From contig JANYAR010000024.1 in NCBI GenBank assembly GCA_025361185.1, forward strand, positions 1 to 60,661: 60,661 nt of DNA. The letters are read 5' to 3'. Under the pieces are notes generated by a model. That model was not told the origin of the DNA. It was given only the letters and a program-made list of their open reading frames with translations, and ran no database searches. Shown piece by piece: positions 16,226 to 24,870 of the stretch. This DNA is from Alphaproteobacteria bacterium. GTDB lineage: Bacteria; Pseudomonadota; Alphaproteobacteria; Micropepsales; Micropepsaceae. The position numbers were made by a program, and so were the translations under genes. Positions within the stretch are counted from its first letter, which is position 1, and the number at the start of each line of letters is the position of its first letter.

Positions 16226-17646
16226 ATTGCAGCCGCGCGGGCCAGCGCGCCGGCATCGGGTTGTTGTTCGATCTTCCAGCATTGTTCCATCAAGCCTTGC
16301 GCCTGGGCGCGGGGCAGGATCGTTTCGCTGAGATCCAGAAACTTTGCCTCCAATGCTGTGTCGCTCATCGGTTTTTCCAGACTGCCGATGGCGGTGTCGA
16401 TATGGCGGCTGAAGACGCGCCCATCCTTCAGGCGCACGATCAGGTCGCACTGCGCCGTGCTGACGGCCGGATCGGTCTTGACGCTCACCAGCTTGCGCAA
16501 GGCGATAACAGCGGGGTCCCGGACAACCCTGTCCTGGAACTGTTTTTCCCCGGCCGCACCGAACATCAGTCCAACCGCGATACAATGAGTGATGCTGAAC
16601 TTTCCTTCCAAGCCGGTGGCAGGCTCCGTCTTGCCGGTCAGCGACAACACCAGCGGATTGGCGCGCAGCTCGATGGCGGCGATCTGGTCCGCTTTCATCC
16701 CATCCTGATCGTGCAGCTGGATTGCCGCATCGATGGCGGGATGGGTGACGATACCGCAGGCGAAAGGCTTGTAGGTGTTGAGCGCCGCTTCCCAGCTTCT
16801 GCCAAGCCCCTCGGTTACTTCCTCCCAGCGCACTTGGCGTGACACGGTTTGCGCCCAGCCGTCCTTGCCTTCCAGGGCGGCATTGTCGGAGGTGAAGTTC
16901 TGCTGTGCCATCAGCGCCGCGGTCAGGCCATTTTGCGCCGCGCGGCCGGGATGAAAGCTCTTGGTCATGGAGCCGAACTGAACCTTCAAGCCCACGGGTT
17001 GGGAGGCGGCGATGCCCAAAGCCCAGACCATCTGCTGTTCGCTGAGGCGCAGCAGCCGGCCACAGGCGGCCGCGCTGCCAAAGACACCGCAGCTTCCCGT
17101 GATGTGCCAGCCCATGTCGTAGTGGCTGGGATAGACCGCGTTGCCGATCCGGCATTCGGTCTCGACCCCCAGGATCATGGCGTTGAGGAATTCCGCGCCG
17201 GTGACGGGGCGGTGTTGCGCCAGCGCCAGAATGGCGGAGACAACCGGCCCAGCGGGATGAATGATGGTTTTAAGGTGGGTGTCGTCAAAGTCGAAGATGT
17301 GCGAGATGATGCCGTTGACCAGGGCCGCATTCAATATGTCGAGCCGTTCGCGGCGCCCCAGCACATTGGCCTTGGCCGGACCTGAAAACGGCGCCAGAGC
17401 CTTGAGGGCGCGATCCACGGTTTCGTGGCGCGAGCCGCCCACCGCCACGCCGACATAGTTCAGCAAGGTGCGATGTCCCTCTCGCCGGACATTGGCGGGC
17501 AGGTCTTCGAAGCGGGCCTGGGTGATGTATTGGGCCAGGATTGATGTCACGGGCGGCACACCCGCTATTTGCGCCTGTGCCGTGTTCACCAGGCTTGCGC
17601 CGGTTGCGGCGGCGCTTGCGGCCATGGCGGCGCGGCGATTGAGCAT
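16222..17646 (-). CDS. MmgE/PrpD family protein with a Tat-like leader
   Basis: The 474-residue protein has the all-helical MmgE/PrpD domain (NYVGVAVGGSRHETVDRAL, IISHIFDFDDTH, HPAGPVVSAILALAQ, KSFHPGRAAQNGLTAALMA). The family includes 2-methylcitrate dehydratase and related lyases and isomerases. The N-terminus MLNRRAAMAASAAATGASLVNTAQAQ looks like a twin-arginine export signal, which is odd for a family that is mostly cytoplasmic. It lies 23 bases behind the beta-keto acid cleavage enzyme gene on the same strand and probably belongs to the same operon. The substrate is unknown. Confidence 0.85.
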   Translation of the reverse strand: MLNRRAAMAASAAATGASLVNTAQAQIAGVPPVTSILAQYITQARFEDLPANVRREGHRTLLNYVGVAVGGSRHETVDRALKALAPFSGPAKANVLGRRERLDILNAALVNGIISHIFDFDDTHLKTIIHPAGPVVSAILALAQHRPVTGAEFLNAMILGVETECRIGNAVYPSHYDMGWHITGSCGVFGSAAACGRLLRLSEQQMVWALGIAASQPVGLKVQFGSMTKSFHPGRAAQNGLTAALMAQQNFTSDNAALEGKDGWAQTVSRQVRWEEVTEGLGRSWEAALNTYKPFACGIVTHPAIDAAIQLHDQDGMKADQIAAIELRANPLVLSLTGKTEPATGLEGKFSITHCIAVGLMFGAAGEKQFQDRVVRDPAVIALRKLVSVKTDPAVSTAQCDLIVRLKDGRVFSRHIDTAIGSLEKPMSDTALEAKFLDLSETILPRAQAQGLMEQCWKIEQQPDAGALARAAAI

Positions 17647-17669
17647 CGAGGTCTCTCCTTATTCCCGGA

Positions 17670-18602
17670 TCAGAACGCGACCTTGTCGCCGCCCTTGAGC
17701 CCCAGAATTTCGCGCGCTTCGTCCGGCGTCGCCACGCTGCGGCCCAGTCCTTCGATGATCTGGCGCACCAGCCGCACCTGCTGAGCATTGGACTGCGCCA
17801 GCTTGCCGGGTCCGGACCACAGGGAATCCTCCAGTCCGACCCGCACATTGCCGCCCATGGCGGCGGCCTGTGCGGCGATGGCGAGCTGGTTGCGGCCCGC
17901 GCCCAGCACCGACCATTTATACTGATTGGCGAACAGCCGGTCGGCGGTGCGTTTCATATGCAGCACATCCTCGGGATGCGGTCCAATGCCACCCAGGATT
18001 CCGAACACCGTCTGAATGAACAGCGGCGGGCGCACCAGACCGCGCTCCAGAAAATGGGCCAGGTTGTAGAGATGCGAGGTGTCGTAACATTCAAACTCAA
18101 AGCGGGTGCCACAATCGCCCAAAGTGTGCAGGACGAATTCGATGTCCTTGAAGGTGTTGCGGAAGACCAGATCGCGCGAATTCTCCAGCGCCTGTTCCTC
18201 CCAAGCATGCTTGAAGTCCTTGAAGCGGTTCAGCATGGGGAATAGGCCGAAATTCATCGACCCCATGTTGAGCGAGGCGACTTCCGGCTTGAAGACTTGC
18301 GCCGGCTTGATGCGTTCCTGCACCGTCATGTAAGGCGCGCCGCCCGTGGTCAGATTGATCACCGCGTTGGTCGCCTGCTTGATGCGCGGCAGGAAGCGGG
18401 CAAAGGCCTCGGGCGTCTGATCGGGTTTGCCGTTTTCCGGATCGCGTGCATGCAGATGGACAATGGCCGCGCCGGCCTCCGCCGCGCCCACTGCGGCGTC
18501 GGCGATTTCTTCCGGCGTCACCGGCAAATAGGGCGACATGGACGGGGTATGGATGGCGCCGGTCACGGCGCAGGTGATGATGACCTTGTCGTTCATGCTC
18601 AT
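17670..18602 (-). CDS. Beta-keto acid cleavage enzyme (BKACE, DUF849 family)
   Basis: The 310-residue protein has BKACE hallmarks: VIITCAVTGAIHTPSMSPYLPVTPEEI at the N-terminus, the metal-binding HLHARDPENGKPD, and NLTTGG. Family members use Zn to split a beta-keto acid with acetyl-CoA, giving acetoacetate and a new acyl-CoA. The start codon overlaps the stop of the upstream dehydrogenase as ATGA, so the two proteins are probably made together. One known pairing of this kind is the carnitine route, in which a dehydrogenase makes 3-dehydrocarnitine and a BKACE cleaves it. No thioesterase of that route is seen, so the substrate stays open. Confidence 0.9.
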   Translation of the reverse strand: MSMNDKVIITCAVTGAIHTPSMSPYLPVTPEEIADAAVGAAEAGAAIVHLHARDPENGKPDQTPEAFARFLPRIKQATNAVINLTTGGAPYMTVQERIKPAQVFKPEVASLNMGSMNFGLFPMLNRFKDFKHAWEEQALENSRDLVFRNTFKDIEFVLHTLGDCGTRFEFECYDTSHLYNLAHFLERGLVRPPLFIQTVFGILGGIGPHPEDVLHMKRTADRLFANQYKWSVLGAGRNQLAIAAQAAAMGGNVRVGLEDSLWSGPGKLAQSNAQQVRLVRQIIEGLGRSVATPDEAREILGLKGGDKVAF

Positions 18603-19546
18603 GGCGGGCTCTCTTTTGCGATACGGCGTTTGTGCGCTGCCAGCGCCATCAGCCGGCGGTCGCGCCAGGCCTGGCGCTCTTGCAACTTGGCGGCGGGAAG
18701 GCGTTTGCGCCGCTCGGCTTCGATCGTGTCCAACACAGGTCCGTTCCAATCGGCGCGCTTCTGCATGGTGGAATGAAGGTGCTTGTACAGCCCGCCATAG
18801 CGCTTGACATAGTCACGCACACCGGCCGGCGCGTTGAGGTCGATGGTTTCGAACGGCCCCATGAAGGACCAGCGCAGCGCCAGCCCTTCGCGCAGGCCGA
18901 TATCGATGTCCTCCACACTGGCATGGCCGCTTTCCACTAGCCGGAAGGCTTCTTCCAGCAGCGCACCTTGCAGCCGGTTCATCACAAAGCCGTCCAGCTC
19001 GCGTTTCATGACGATGGGCGCGTGACCGGCGCCGCGCAGGAACGACGCGGTGCGTTCGATGACATCCGCATCGGTCCAGGGTGCGGGAACCACTTCCGCC
19101 GCCGGGATCAGATAGGGCGGGTTGAGCGGATGTACGACAATGCAGCGCGCCCGGCCGGCCAGCTCCTGCGTGAAGGACGACGGCAGAAGGGCCGAGGTCG
19201 AACTCGCCAGAATGGCATCGGGCGGGGCTGCGGCATCCAGCCGGGCAAAGATGGCGCGCTTGATCTCCAGCTTTTCCGGCGTGTTCTCCTGCACATAATC
19301 GGCATCACCCAGCGCCTCTTCCAGGCTGGCAGCGGCGCGCATGCGGATGCGCACATCGGCCGCGCTATTTCCGTTCAGCAGATCCTGGGCGGCGAGGTCG
19401 GGCAGCAGCCCGTCGATATAGCTGAGCGCTTTGCCGGGCGCGCCCGCGTCCGCATCCCACAGCGCCACCGTATGACCGGCGCGGGCAAAGCTGATGGCCC
19501 AGGCCCGTCCGATAAAGCCCGAACCAACAATGGCAACCTTGCTCAT
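18599..19546 (-). CDS. 3-hydroxyacyl-CoA dehydrogenase family protein (L-carnitine/L-gulonate dehydrogenase-like)
   Basis: The 315-residue protein opens with an NAD-binding Rossmann motif (KVAIVGSGFIGRAWA). It continues with QENTPEKLEIKRAIFARLD, the active-site region HPLNPPYLIPAAEVVP, FVMNRLQGALLEEAFRLV and FMGPFETIDLNAP. This is the lambda-crystallin/carnitine dehydrogenase branch, which oxidises free beta-hydroxy acids rather than CoA esters. Together with the coupled BKACE it suggests oxidation of a beta-hydroxy acid followed by cleavage of the beta-keto acid. The ATG at 19546 starts just before the Rossmann motif; the upstream extension is not conserved in appearance. Confidence 0.9.
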   Translation of the reverse strand: MSKVAIVGSGFIGRAWAISFARAGHTVALWDADAGAPGKALSYIDGLLPDLAAQDLLNGNSAADVRIRMRAAASLEEALGDADYVQENTPEKLEIKRAIFARLDAAAPPDAILASSTSALLPSSFTQELAGRARCIVVHPLNPPYLIPAAEVVPAPWTDADVIERTASFLRGAGHAPIVMKRELDGFVMNRLQGALLEEAFRLVESGHASVEDIDIGLREGLALRWSFMGPFETIDLNAPAGVRDYVKRYGGLYKHLHSTMQKRADWNGPVLDTIEAERRKRLPAAKLQERQAWRDRRLMALAAHKRRIAKESPP

Positions 19547-19686
19547 GAAACCCCCGATGCGGCAGTGCGGAAAAAGCCGGTTCATTATGGTCTTTTTGCC
19601 GTGCGCGCCTACTATGCCGTGCCGGGGCCGCGGACTGTCAAGGCGCAGGCGGCAAAGAAAAGAAGCTCCGGTTGGGAAGTGCTTTG

Positions 19687-22077
19687 ATGCGGGTTGTCTT
19701 TTTCACCTTCGCACTTGCAGTGTCTGCGTTGGCATTTTCTGCGCCCGCAAGGACGCAACCGGCAAGCGATGGATGGATCAGCCATCGCACGGCTGCCGCG
19801 ACGACCGGTCCGGTCGTGCTGCATTTCCGCCGCGCCTTCGAATTGGCGCGCGTGCCAAAGGCGATGCCGGTCACAGTGACAGCCGACAACCGGTTCATCC
19901 TGTTCGCCAACGGCAGGCGGATCGCCGGCGGTCCATCCGCCGGCACCATTGCGCGCTGGCGCACGCAGAGCGTCGATCTGGCGCCTTATCTCCACCGCGG
20001 ACCCAATGTGATCGCGGCGGTGGTGTGGGATTTTGTGCGCAAGGCCCCGGATGTGCCGGCGAACCTGCCCGCCGCATCCGCGCTTCCACCCCAGGTGGCG
20101 CCCATCGCACAGCAGAGCGTGGGTCTTGGATTTCGCCTGACCGGTGGCCCCCTATCGACCGGCACGCCTGGCTGGCGCGTGAAGGTCGATTCCGGCCATT
20201 CGGCGGCAAATGGCCGGGGCCAGGTGCCGCGCGGACTCTATTACGTCGCCAGCGCGCCTGAAGTGATCGATGCGGTCACGGCGGACTGGGATTGGGCGGG
20301 TCCCAAGGAGACCGGCCGCGGCTGGGAAGATGCGGTGCCCGCGCCCCAGGCCGTAGGCCGCACGCTGGTCGCGGATTTTCTGCCGCCGCAAAGTTTTTCG
20401 CCGGTCACGCCGGGAACGGTGGTGCGCAGCGACCTGGCCGGCGGCGAAAAATTTCCCGGCCATCCGGTTACGGTCCCCGGAAATAGCCATGTCCACATTC
20501 TTTTGCGGCGGGACGCGATGGTCTCCGGTTACCCGCAGCTGACGGTATCGGGCGGCCTGGGGGCCACCATCAAGCTGACCTACAGCGAGGCATTGTACGA
20601 CGCCGACATGAAAAAAGGCGACCGCGATCTGGTCGGAGATCGCCGAGCCCTGGGCATGTTCGATACCTTCATCGCCGATGGCCCGCGCCGCAGCTTCATG
20701 CCGCTATGGTGGCGGACCTGGCGTTATGCCGAGCTGGAAATCCAGACCGGCAAGGCGCCGCTGAAGCTGGAAGCCCTGCGTGTCACCGAGACCGGCTATC
20801 CTTTCAAACAAGTCGCGCATTTCACCAGCAGCGATCCGCAGCTCAACCGCATCTGGGCGGTCGGCTGGCGCACCGCCCAGGTGGACGCGCACGAAACCTA
20901 TATGGACAGCGCCTATTGGGAGCAGTTGCAATATACCGGCGACACGCGGTTGCAGATGCTGATCTCCTATGCCGTGTCGGGCGATCCCCGCCTGGCCGTG
21001 CAGGCGATCGACGCCTTTGCCGAGTCAAATGTCGATGGCGGGCTGGAGCAGGGCGCCTATCCCAGCCGTAGCAACAATGTCATCGCCACCTTCTCGCTGG
21101 CTTGGGTGGGGATGCTGAGCGACTGGTCGATGGAGCAGCCCGATACCGCGCTGATTGTCCGCCACCTGCCGCGCATGCGCACCATCCTGCACTGGTTCGA
21201 GCCCTGGCGGACGGCGAACGGATTGCTGGGCAAAAATCCGCAATGGAATTTCATCGACTGGGTAGGGCCGCGCGGCAACAATCGCGACACGTTACCGGCC
21301 TATGGCAAAGACGGCGGCAGTTGCCTGATGACGGTGACCTGGCTGGGGGCGCTGCGCCAGGGCGCGGCGCTGGAGGCTGCCTATGGCGACAAGGCTGAGG
21401 CTGACGCCGACACCGCCAAGGCCGATGCGGCGCGCGATGCCATTCGCGCCCATTGCTGGGACGCCAAGAGCGGACTCTTTGCCGATACCTCGGACATGGC
21501 GCCATTGAGCCAGCACATGAACGCGCTGGCGGTGCTGTATGATGCCGCCACGCAGGAGGAAGCGGGCGGCATTCTCGACCGCATCACCGTGCCCGGCCAC
21601 GGCATTGATGCCCCGGACGATCTCTACACCTCGACCTATTATTTCGCCTGGTACCTGATCCGCGCCTTCGAGCATGCGGGCCGGGCCGACCGCTATCCCG
21701 CGCTGCTGCAGACCTGGCGCGATCTGCTCAAGCTTCATTATACCACCTGGCCGGAGTCGCGGATGGGCGATACGCGCTCCGACACCCATGCCTGGAGTGC
21801 CCATCCCACCGCCGACCTGCTGGGTGTGATCGCGGGCATTCGTCCTTCGGCGCCCGGCTATGCGCGCTTGCGGGTTGCGCCGGTTCTGGGCGACCTCACC
21901 ACATTGGACGCAACCGCCGCCACACCCAAAGGCGCAGTTTCGGTGAAGTATAAAGTCGAGGGCGGCAGATTGATCGCGGACATTGACCGGCCTGCGGCCT
22001 TACCAGGGGAGTTCGTCTGGAACGGCAAGTCCTATCCCCTGACGAAGGACCATAGCCGCTTCGTCTTGGACCGGTGA
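19687..22077 (+). CDS. Secreted alpha-L-rhamnosidase-like glycoside hydrolase (GH78)
   Basis: The 796-residue protein has a signal peptide (MRVVFFTFALAVSALAFSAP), N-terminal beta domains, and an alpha/alpha barrel with the GH78-type segment DSAYWEQLQYTGDTRLQ, where E412 is the likely general acid. FMPLWWRTWRYAELEI before it and HPTADLLGVIAGIRPSAPGY near the end are also typical. It should release rhamnose from plant or microbial glycans outside the cytoplasm. GGAAG lies seven bases ahead of the ATG. It is divergent from the hydroxyacid dehydrogenase gene. Substrate preference is not readable. Confidence 0.85.
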   Translation: MRVVFFTFALAVSALAFSAPARTQPASDGWISHRTAAATTGPVVLHFRRAFELARVPKAMPVTVTADNRFILFANGRRIAGGPSAGTIARWRTQSVDLAPYLHRGPNVIAAVVWDFVRKAPDVPANLPAASALPPQVAPIAQQSVGLGFRLTGGPLSTGTPGWRVKVDSGHSAANGRGQVPRGLYYVASAPEVIDAVTADWDWAGPKETGRGWEDAVPAPQAVGRTLVADFLPPQSFSPVTPGTVVRSDLAGGEKFPGHPVTVPGNSHVHILLRRDAMVSGYPQLTVSGGLGATIKLTYSEALYDADMKKGDRDLVGDRRALGMFDTFIADGPRRSFMPLWWRTWRYAELEIQTGKAPLKLEALRVTETGYPFKQVAHFTSSDPQLNRIWAVGWRTAQVDAHETYMDSAYWEQLQYTGDTRLQMLISYAVSGDPRLAVQAIDAFAESNVDGGLEQGAYPSRSNNVIATFSLAWVGMLSDWSMEQPDTALIVRHLPRMRTILHWFEPWRTANGLLGKNPQWNFIDWVGPRGNNRDTLPAYGKDGGSCLMTVTWLGALRQGAALEAAYGDKAEADADTAKADAARDAIRAHCWDAKSGLFADTSDMAPLSQHMNALAVLYDAATQEEAGGILDRITVPGHGIDAPDDLYTSTYYFAWYLIRAFEHAGRADRYPALLQTWRDLLKLHYTTWPESRMGDTRSDTHAWSAHPTADLLGVIAGIRPSAPGYARLRVAPVLGDLTTLDATAATPKGAVSVKYKVEGGRLIADIDRPAALPGEFVWNGKSYPLTKDHSRFVLDR

Positions 22078-22083
22078 ACCGGG

Positions 22084-22686
22084 TCAGCCGAAAGCTGTTT
22101 GGATGAACGGCGCCTGCTTTTCCGCCCGCGCCGACAGCACGGCAAGCCTGGGAAAATCCTCGGCCCGGACCAGTTCGGGCACATTGTGCTGGGTGAAGTG
22201 CCAGACCACCGCGGTGGTGATCTGCGGCTGCATCAGCTCTTCGCCCGTGAACCAGTCGGGCGAGACTTCCCGTTCGAGCGCGCCATAGGCCTGCAGAAGC
22301 TGGCCCAGCACCCGGTCCAGCCAGGGCTGGTGCTGTTTTTCCGCTGGGCGCTGGCTGCGCTCATACAGGATGGAGACGGTCTTCTCGCAACCCGCCAGCG
22401 CCAAGCCCATTTGGCGCAGGGCGATTTCATGCGCCGCACGATCGGCCGGCATCAGGCTGCGGGGCGCGAGATGGGCGACGTGTTCCAGGATCAGGTTTGA
22501 ATCCATCAGCACCACGCCGTCATCGGTGACAAAGCTGGGCGCTTTCACCACCGGATTGATGGAGGAGAATTTGTCGAACTGGCGGAAGACCGAGACCTGG
22601 TCGAGCTCGAAGGCCAGGCCCAGCACCTTCAGCGACACCGCCACCCGCCGCACGTACGGTGAGTCCAGCATTCCGATCAGTTTCAT
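22084..22686 (-). CDS. Glutathione S-transferase family protein
   Basis: The 200-residue protein has a thioredoxin-like N-terminal domain (MKLIGMLDSPYVRRVAVSLKVLGL, with S9 as the likely glutathione-activating position) and a helical C-terminal domain. The segment VVKAPSFVTDDGVVLMDSNLILEH holds the cis-proline and glutathione-binding acidic/Ser pair in the usual place, with K before A-P rather than the common V/I-P. It probably conjugates or reduces small electrophiles. It converges with the rhamnosidase gene, six bases away. Confidence 0.88.
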   Translation of the reverse strand: MKLIGMLDSPYVRRVAVSLKVLGLAFELDQVSVFRQFDKFSSINPVVKAPSFVTDDGVVLMDSNLILEHVAHLAPRSLMPADRAAHEIALRQMGLALAGCEKTVSILYERSQRPAEKQHQPWLDRVLGQLLQAYGALEREVSPDWFTGEELMQPQITTAVVWHFTQHNVPELVRAEDFPRLAVLSARAEKQAPFIQTAFG

Positions 22687-22785
22687 GGCAGCGCTCCCAA
22701 TGTTTGAAGATGTGGTCGGGCGGATAGCCGCTTTTGTCCCTGTGCCCGGGGCGCATGGCGCGATTGGGTCATGACTGAACAGCGG

Positions 22786-23895
22786 TTAGGATAAACTGAA
22801 AAAGTATCGCGGGTTTTCCACTGTAATGGTGTGAATGTTGTGATCGGAAACACCAATCTGTTTGAGATAGGGAATTAACTTACGGGTGTTGAACAGCATT
22901 CCATCTGGAGGATCAATTGTTTCCCTCCATTCTTTCGTTTCCTCCGGAAGTAGCGAGCCCCCGAACTCTGAATCAGTTGAGAGAAAGATTTTGTCAGCAA
23001 AGCCAGCGTCGACGAGCAGTTTGATGCATTCCGCGCGCCGTTCAAATGACGGCTTGAAATCTGGGCTGATCCCGCGATGAACGTGGTCCATGCCTAACGA
23101 ATAACCGCGCCTCACAAGGCCTAAGAAGTAATCCATATCGCCGCTGTCGTCGCTGTGGTCAAAAGACACCCTCGCGGGATTTACTCCCTCGTCCTCGAGG
23201 ATGACGGCATGGCTCTCGCCGGCGCGATGGGCAGCGGCGGTATGAGTACGAATTGGCACCCCGGTCGCCTTTCCGGCTCGAGCCGACGCCCGCAAACCTA
23301 TCTCCTCAAGGGCGGTCAAGTCTTTGGTTATGATCCCTATCTTGATCACACCTGCTTTGATGGTAGTGCCGTCAATACCCTGCTCGATTTCTTTTATGAA
23401 GAGTTCGGCAAGACCCGTGATCGTGCGGGAAGGCATTGATACATCCCGAGATTTCGGCGGAAAAAATCGTTGGCCGGTGCACGCGACCATATTAAGTCCA
23501 GATTTCCGCGAAACCTCTTCGAGAAATCGAATGTCGCGCCCGACATCATAGGTCGTCAGGTCAACGATAGTGCTGACGCCTGCAGCTCGTACAACTTTGA
23601 GCTTATCGATTGACTTAGCAACAAATTCTGCTCTGCCACCCCACGACTTCGGCCACCTGTTCAGGACGTCTGGCCCATCGGCAATATGTTCGTGAGTGAG
23701 AGTGAATCCAAGTTTGGACGCATCGAGAGGTCCTAGAACCGTTCGAGCAATGCCGGCGTGGCCTGGCAGCGCATTTACACCTGCGGCTTCCGAGGCGCCG
23801 GCTACCGGCCGGAATATTGCCGCCGCGATACCGGTGGAAACCGTTCGTTTTAGAAATTCCCGCCGGTTCGTCATGTTACTAGGAGCGATTCGCAT
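22786..23895 (-). CDS. Tat-exported phosphotriesterase-family metal hydrolase
   Basis: The 369-residue protein has a twin-arginine leader (TNRREFLKRTVSTG) and the phosphotriesterase barrel. The HxH motif is in LTHEHIAD, the bridging lysine is probably in AGVIKIGI, two further His are in RTHTAA and SFDHSD, and the last Asp is in FLSTDSEFGG. Relatives are lactonases, organophosphatases or amidohydrolases. The ATG at 23895 was chosen because a strong AGGGGG site precedes it, although the Tat motif begins seven residues later. The gene is clearly less GC-rich than its neighbours, which suggests recent transfer. Confidence 0.87.
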   Translation of the reverse strand: MRIAPSNMTNRREFLKRTVSTGIAAAIFRPVAGASEAAGVNALPGHAGIARTVLGPLDASKLGFTLTHEHIADGPDVLNRWPKSWGGRAEFVAKSIDKLKVVRAAGVSTIVDLTTYDVGRDIRFLEEVSRKSGLNMVACTGQRFFPPKSRDVSMPSRTITGLAELFIKEIEQGIDGTTIKAGVIKIGIITKDLTALEEIGLRASARAGKATGVPIRTHTAAAHRAGESHAVILEDEGVNPARVSFDHSDDSGDMDYFLGLVRRGYSLGMDHVHRGISPDFKPSFERRAECIKLLVDAGFADKIFLSTDSEFGGSLLPEETKEWRETIDPPDGMLFNTRKLIPYLKQIGVSDHNIHTITVENPRYFFSLS

Positions 23896-23950
23896 CCGCT
23901 TCCCCCTGCTTTTAACGAAATCCAAACTGACGCGCCACCCGCAGTTGCGC

Positions 23951-24751
23951 CTAGAGCGCGGCGATGATCGCCTGGGCGGCGGCGGGATTGCGCTCCTTGG
24001 CGCCGCTGATCACGAACAGGAAGACATCACGTTTCATTTTGGGCGGTCCATAGCGACCGCGTATGGACGGGGCCAGCAGCATGGAGGCTTTCGGGGATTC
24101 GCCTTTCTCCCAGTCTTTCGCGCGCTGCGCCCATGTCTTCAGGATCGCGGGCGGATAGCCGAGCTTCTCTTTGGCCTGCGTGCCCATGATGCGGGCATAG
24201 ATGAAATTCGCGGTCACGTCGGCGATCAGGGGAAATTCGCTGTCGGCGCCGAAGACGATGGCAACGCCGTGCCTGCGGCACAGTTCGACAAAGGCTTTGT
24301 CCTTGAAACTGTCATGGCGCACTTCCACCGCATGGCGGATCGCCAGACCGTCGAGTTTTTTGGGCAGCAGTTTCAGAAAGGCCTCGAAATCCACGGGATC
24401 GAATTTCTTGGTCGCCATGAATTGCCAATTCACCGGCCCCAATTTTTCCTTCAGTTCGGTGACGCCGCTGGCGAAGAATTTCTCGATCGAGCCGCCCGAT
24501 TCCGCCAAAACCCGGCGGTTGGTGGCAAAACGCGGACCTTTCACCGTGAATATAAAACTTTTCGGTGTCTCCTCATGCCACTTGCGAAAACTCTCCGGCT
24601 TCTGCGAGCCGTAATAGGTGCCGTTGATCTCGATAGCGGTCAGCTGCGAACTGGCATATTCCAGCTCACGCTTCTGCGAGAGGCCCTTGGGATAGAAATT
24701 GTCCCGCCATTCCGGATAGACCCAGCCTCCAACACCGACATAGATGCTCAT
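23951..24751 (-). CDS. DUF72 family protein with a repeat-derived insert
   Basis: The 266-residue protein is a DUF72 (YecE-like) TIM-barrel protein: YVGVGGWVYPEWRDNFYPKGLSQKRELEYAS at the start, EINGTYY, FIFTVKGPRF, and RDVFLFVISGAKERNPAAAQAII at the end. The biochemical role of the family is not established. Bases 24046-24068 hold a hairpin GTCCATA-N9-TATGGAC identical in plan to intergenic family B elements. It encodes part of PSIRGRYGPPK in a variable segment before the last strand, without breaking the frame. Confidence 0.88.
   Translation of the reverse strand: MSIYVGVGGWVYPEWRDNFYPKGLSQKRELEYASSQLTAIEINGTYYGSQKPESFRKWHEETPKSFIFTVKGPRFATNRRVLAESGGSIEKFFASGVTELKEKLGPVNWQFMATKKFDPVDFEAFLKLLPKKLDGLAIRHAVEVRHDSFKDKAFVELCRRHGVAIVFGADSEFPLIADVTANFIYARIMGTQAKEKLGYPPAILKTWAQRAKDWEKGESPKASMLLAPSIRGRYGPPKMKRDVFLFVISGAKERNPAAAQAIIAAL
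24046..24068. repeat. Family B half-element inside a coding region
   Basis: GTCCATA (24046-24052) pairs with TATGGAC (24062-24068). The same stem and a near-identical loop occur in intergenic elements at 37988-38010 and 42474-42496. Confidence 0.75.
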
Positions 24752-24828
24752 GCGCTTATCTTGCGCATGAGCATTTCTTCCTGCAAGACCGGTCCGGCGC
24801 CTCGCTTGCGCTCAGCGCGCCCAAAGCT

Positions 24829-24870
24829 CAAATCGGTCCACCGGACCGATTTGACGGGGCTAACGCCCCG
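24829..24870. repeat. Family B hairpin pair overlapping the end of the VOC gene
   Basis: Hairpin 1 is CAAATCGGTCC-ACC-GGACCGATTTG (24829-24853). Hairpin 2 is CGGGGC-TAAC-GCCCCG (24855-24870). The second hairpin contains the TAG stop (24860-24862) and the last codons of the reverse-strand VOC gene. Confidence 0.8.

Noticed and set aside
14855..17155. A 766-codon open frame on the reverse strand across the amidase and MmgE/PrpD genes
   Set aside because: It lies antisense or out of frame to two well-supported enzymes and its peptide is Arg/Gly/His-rich with no domain; it is a by-product of GC-rich codon use.
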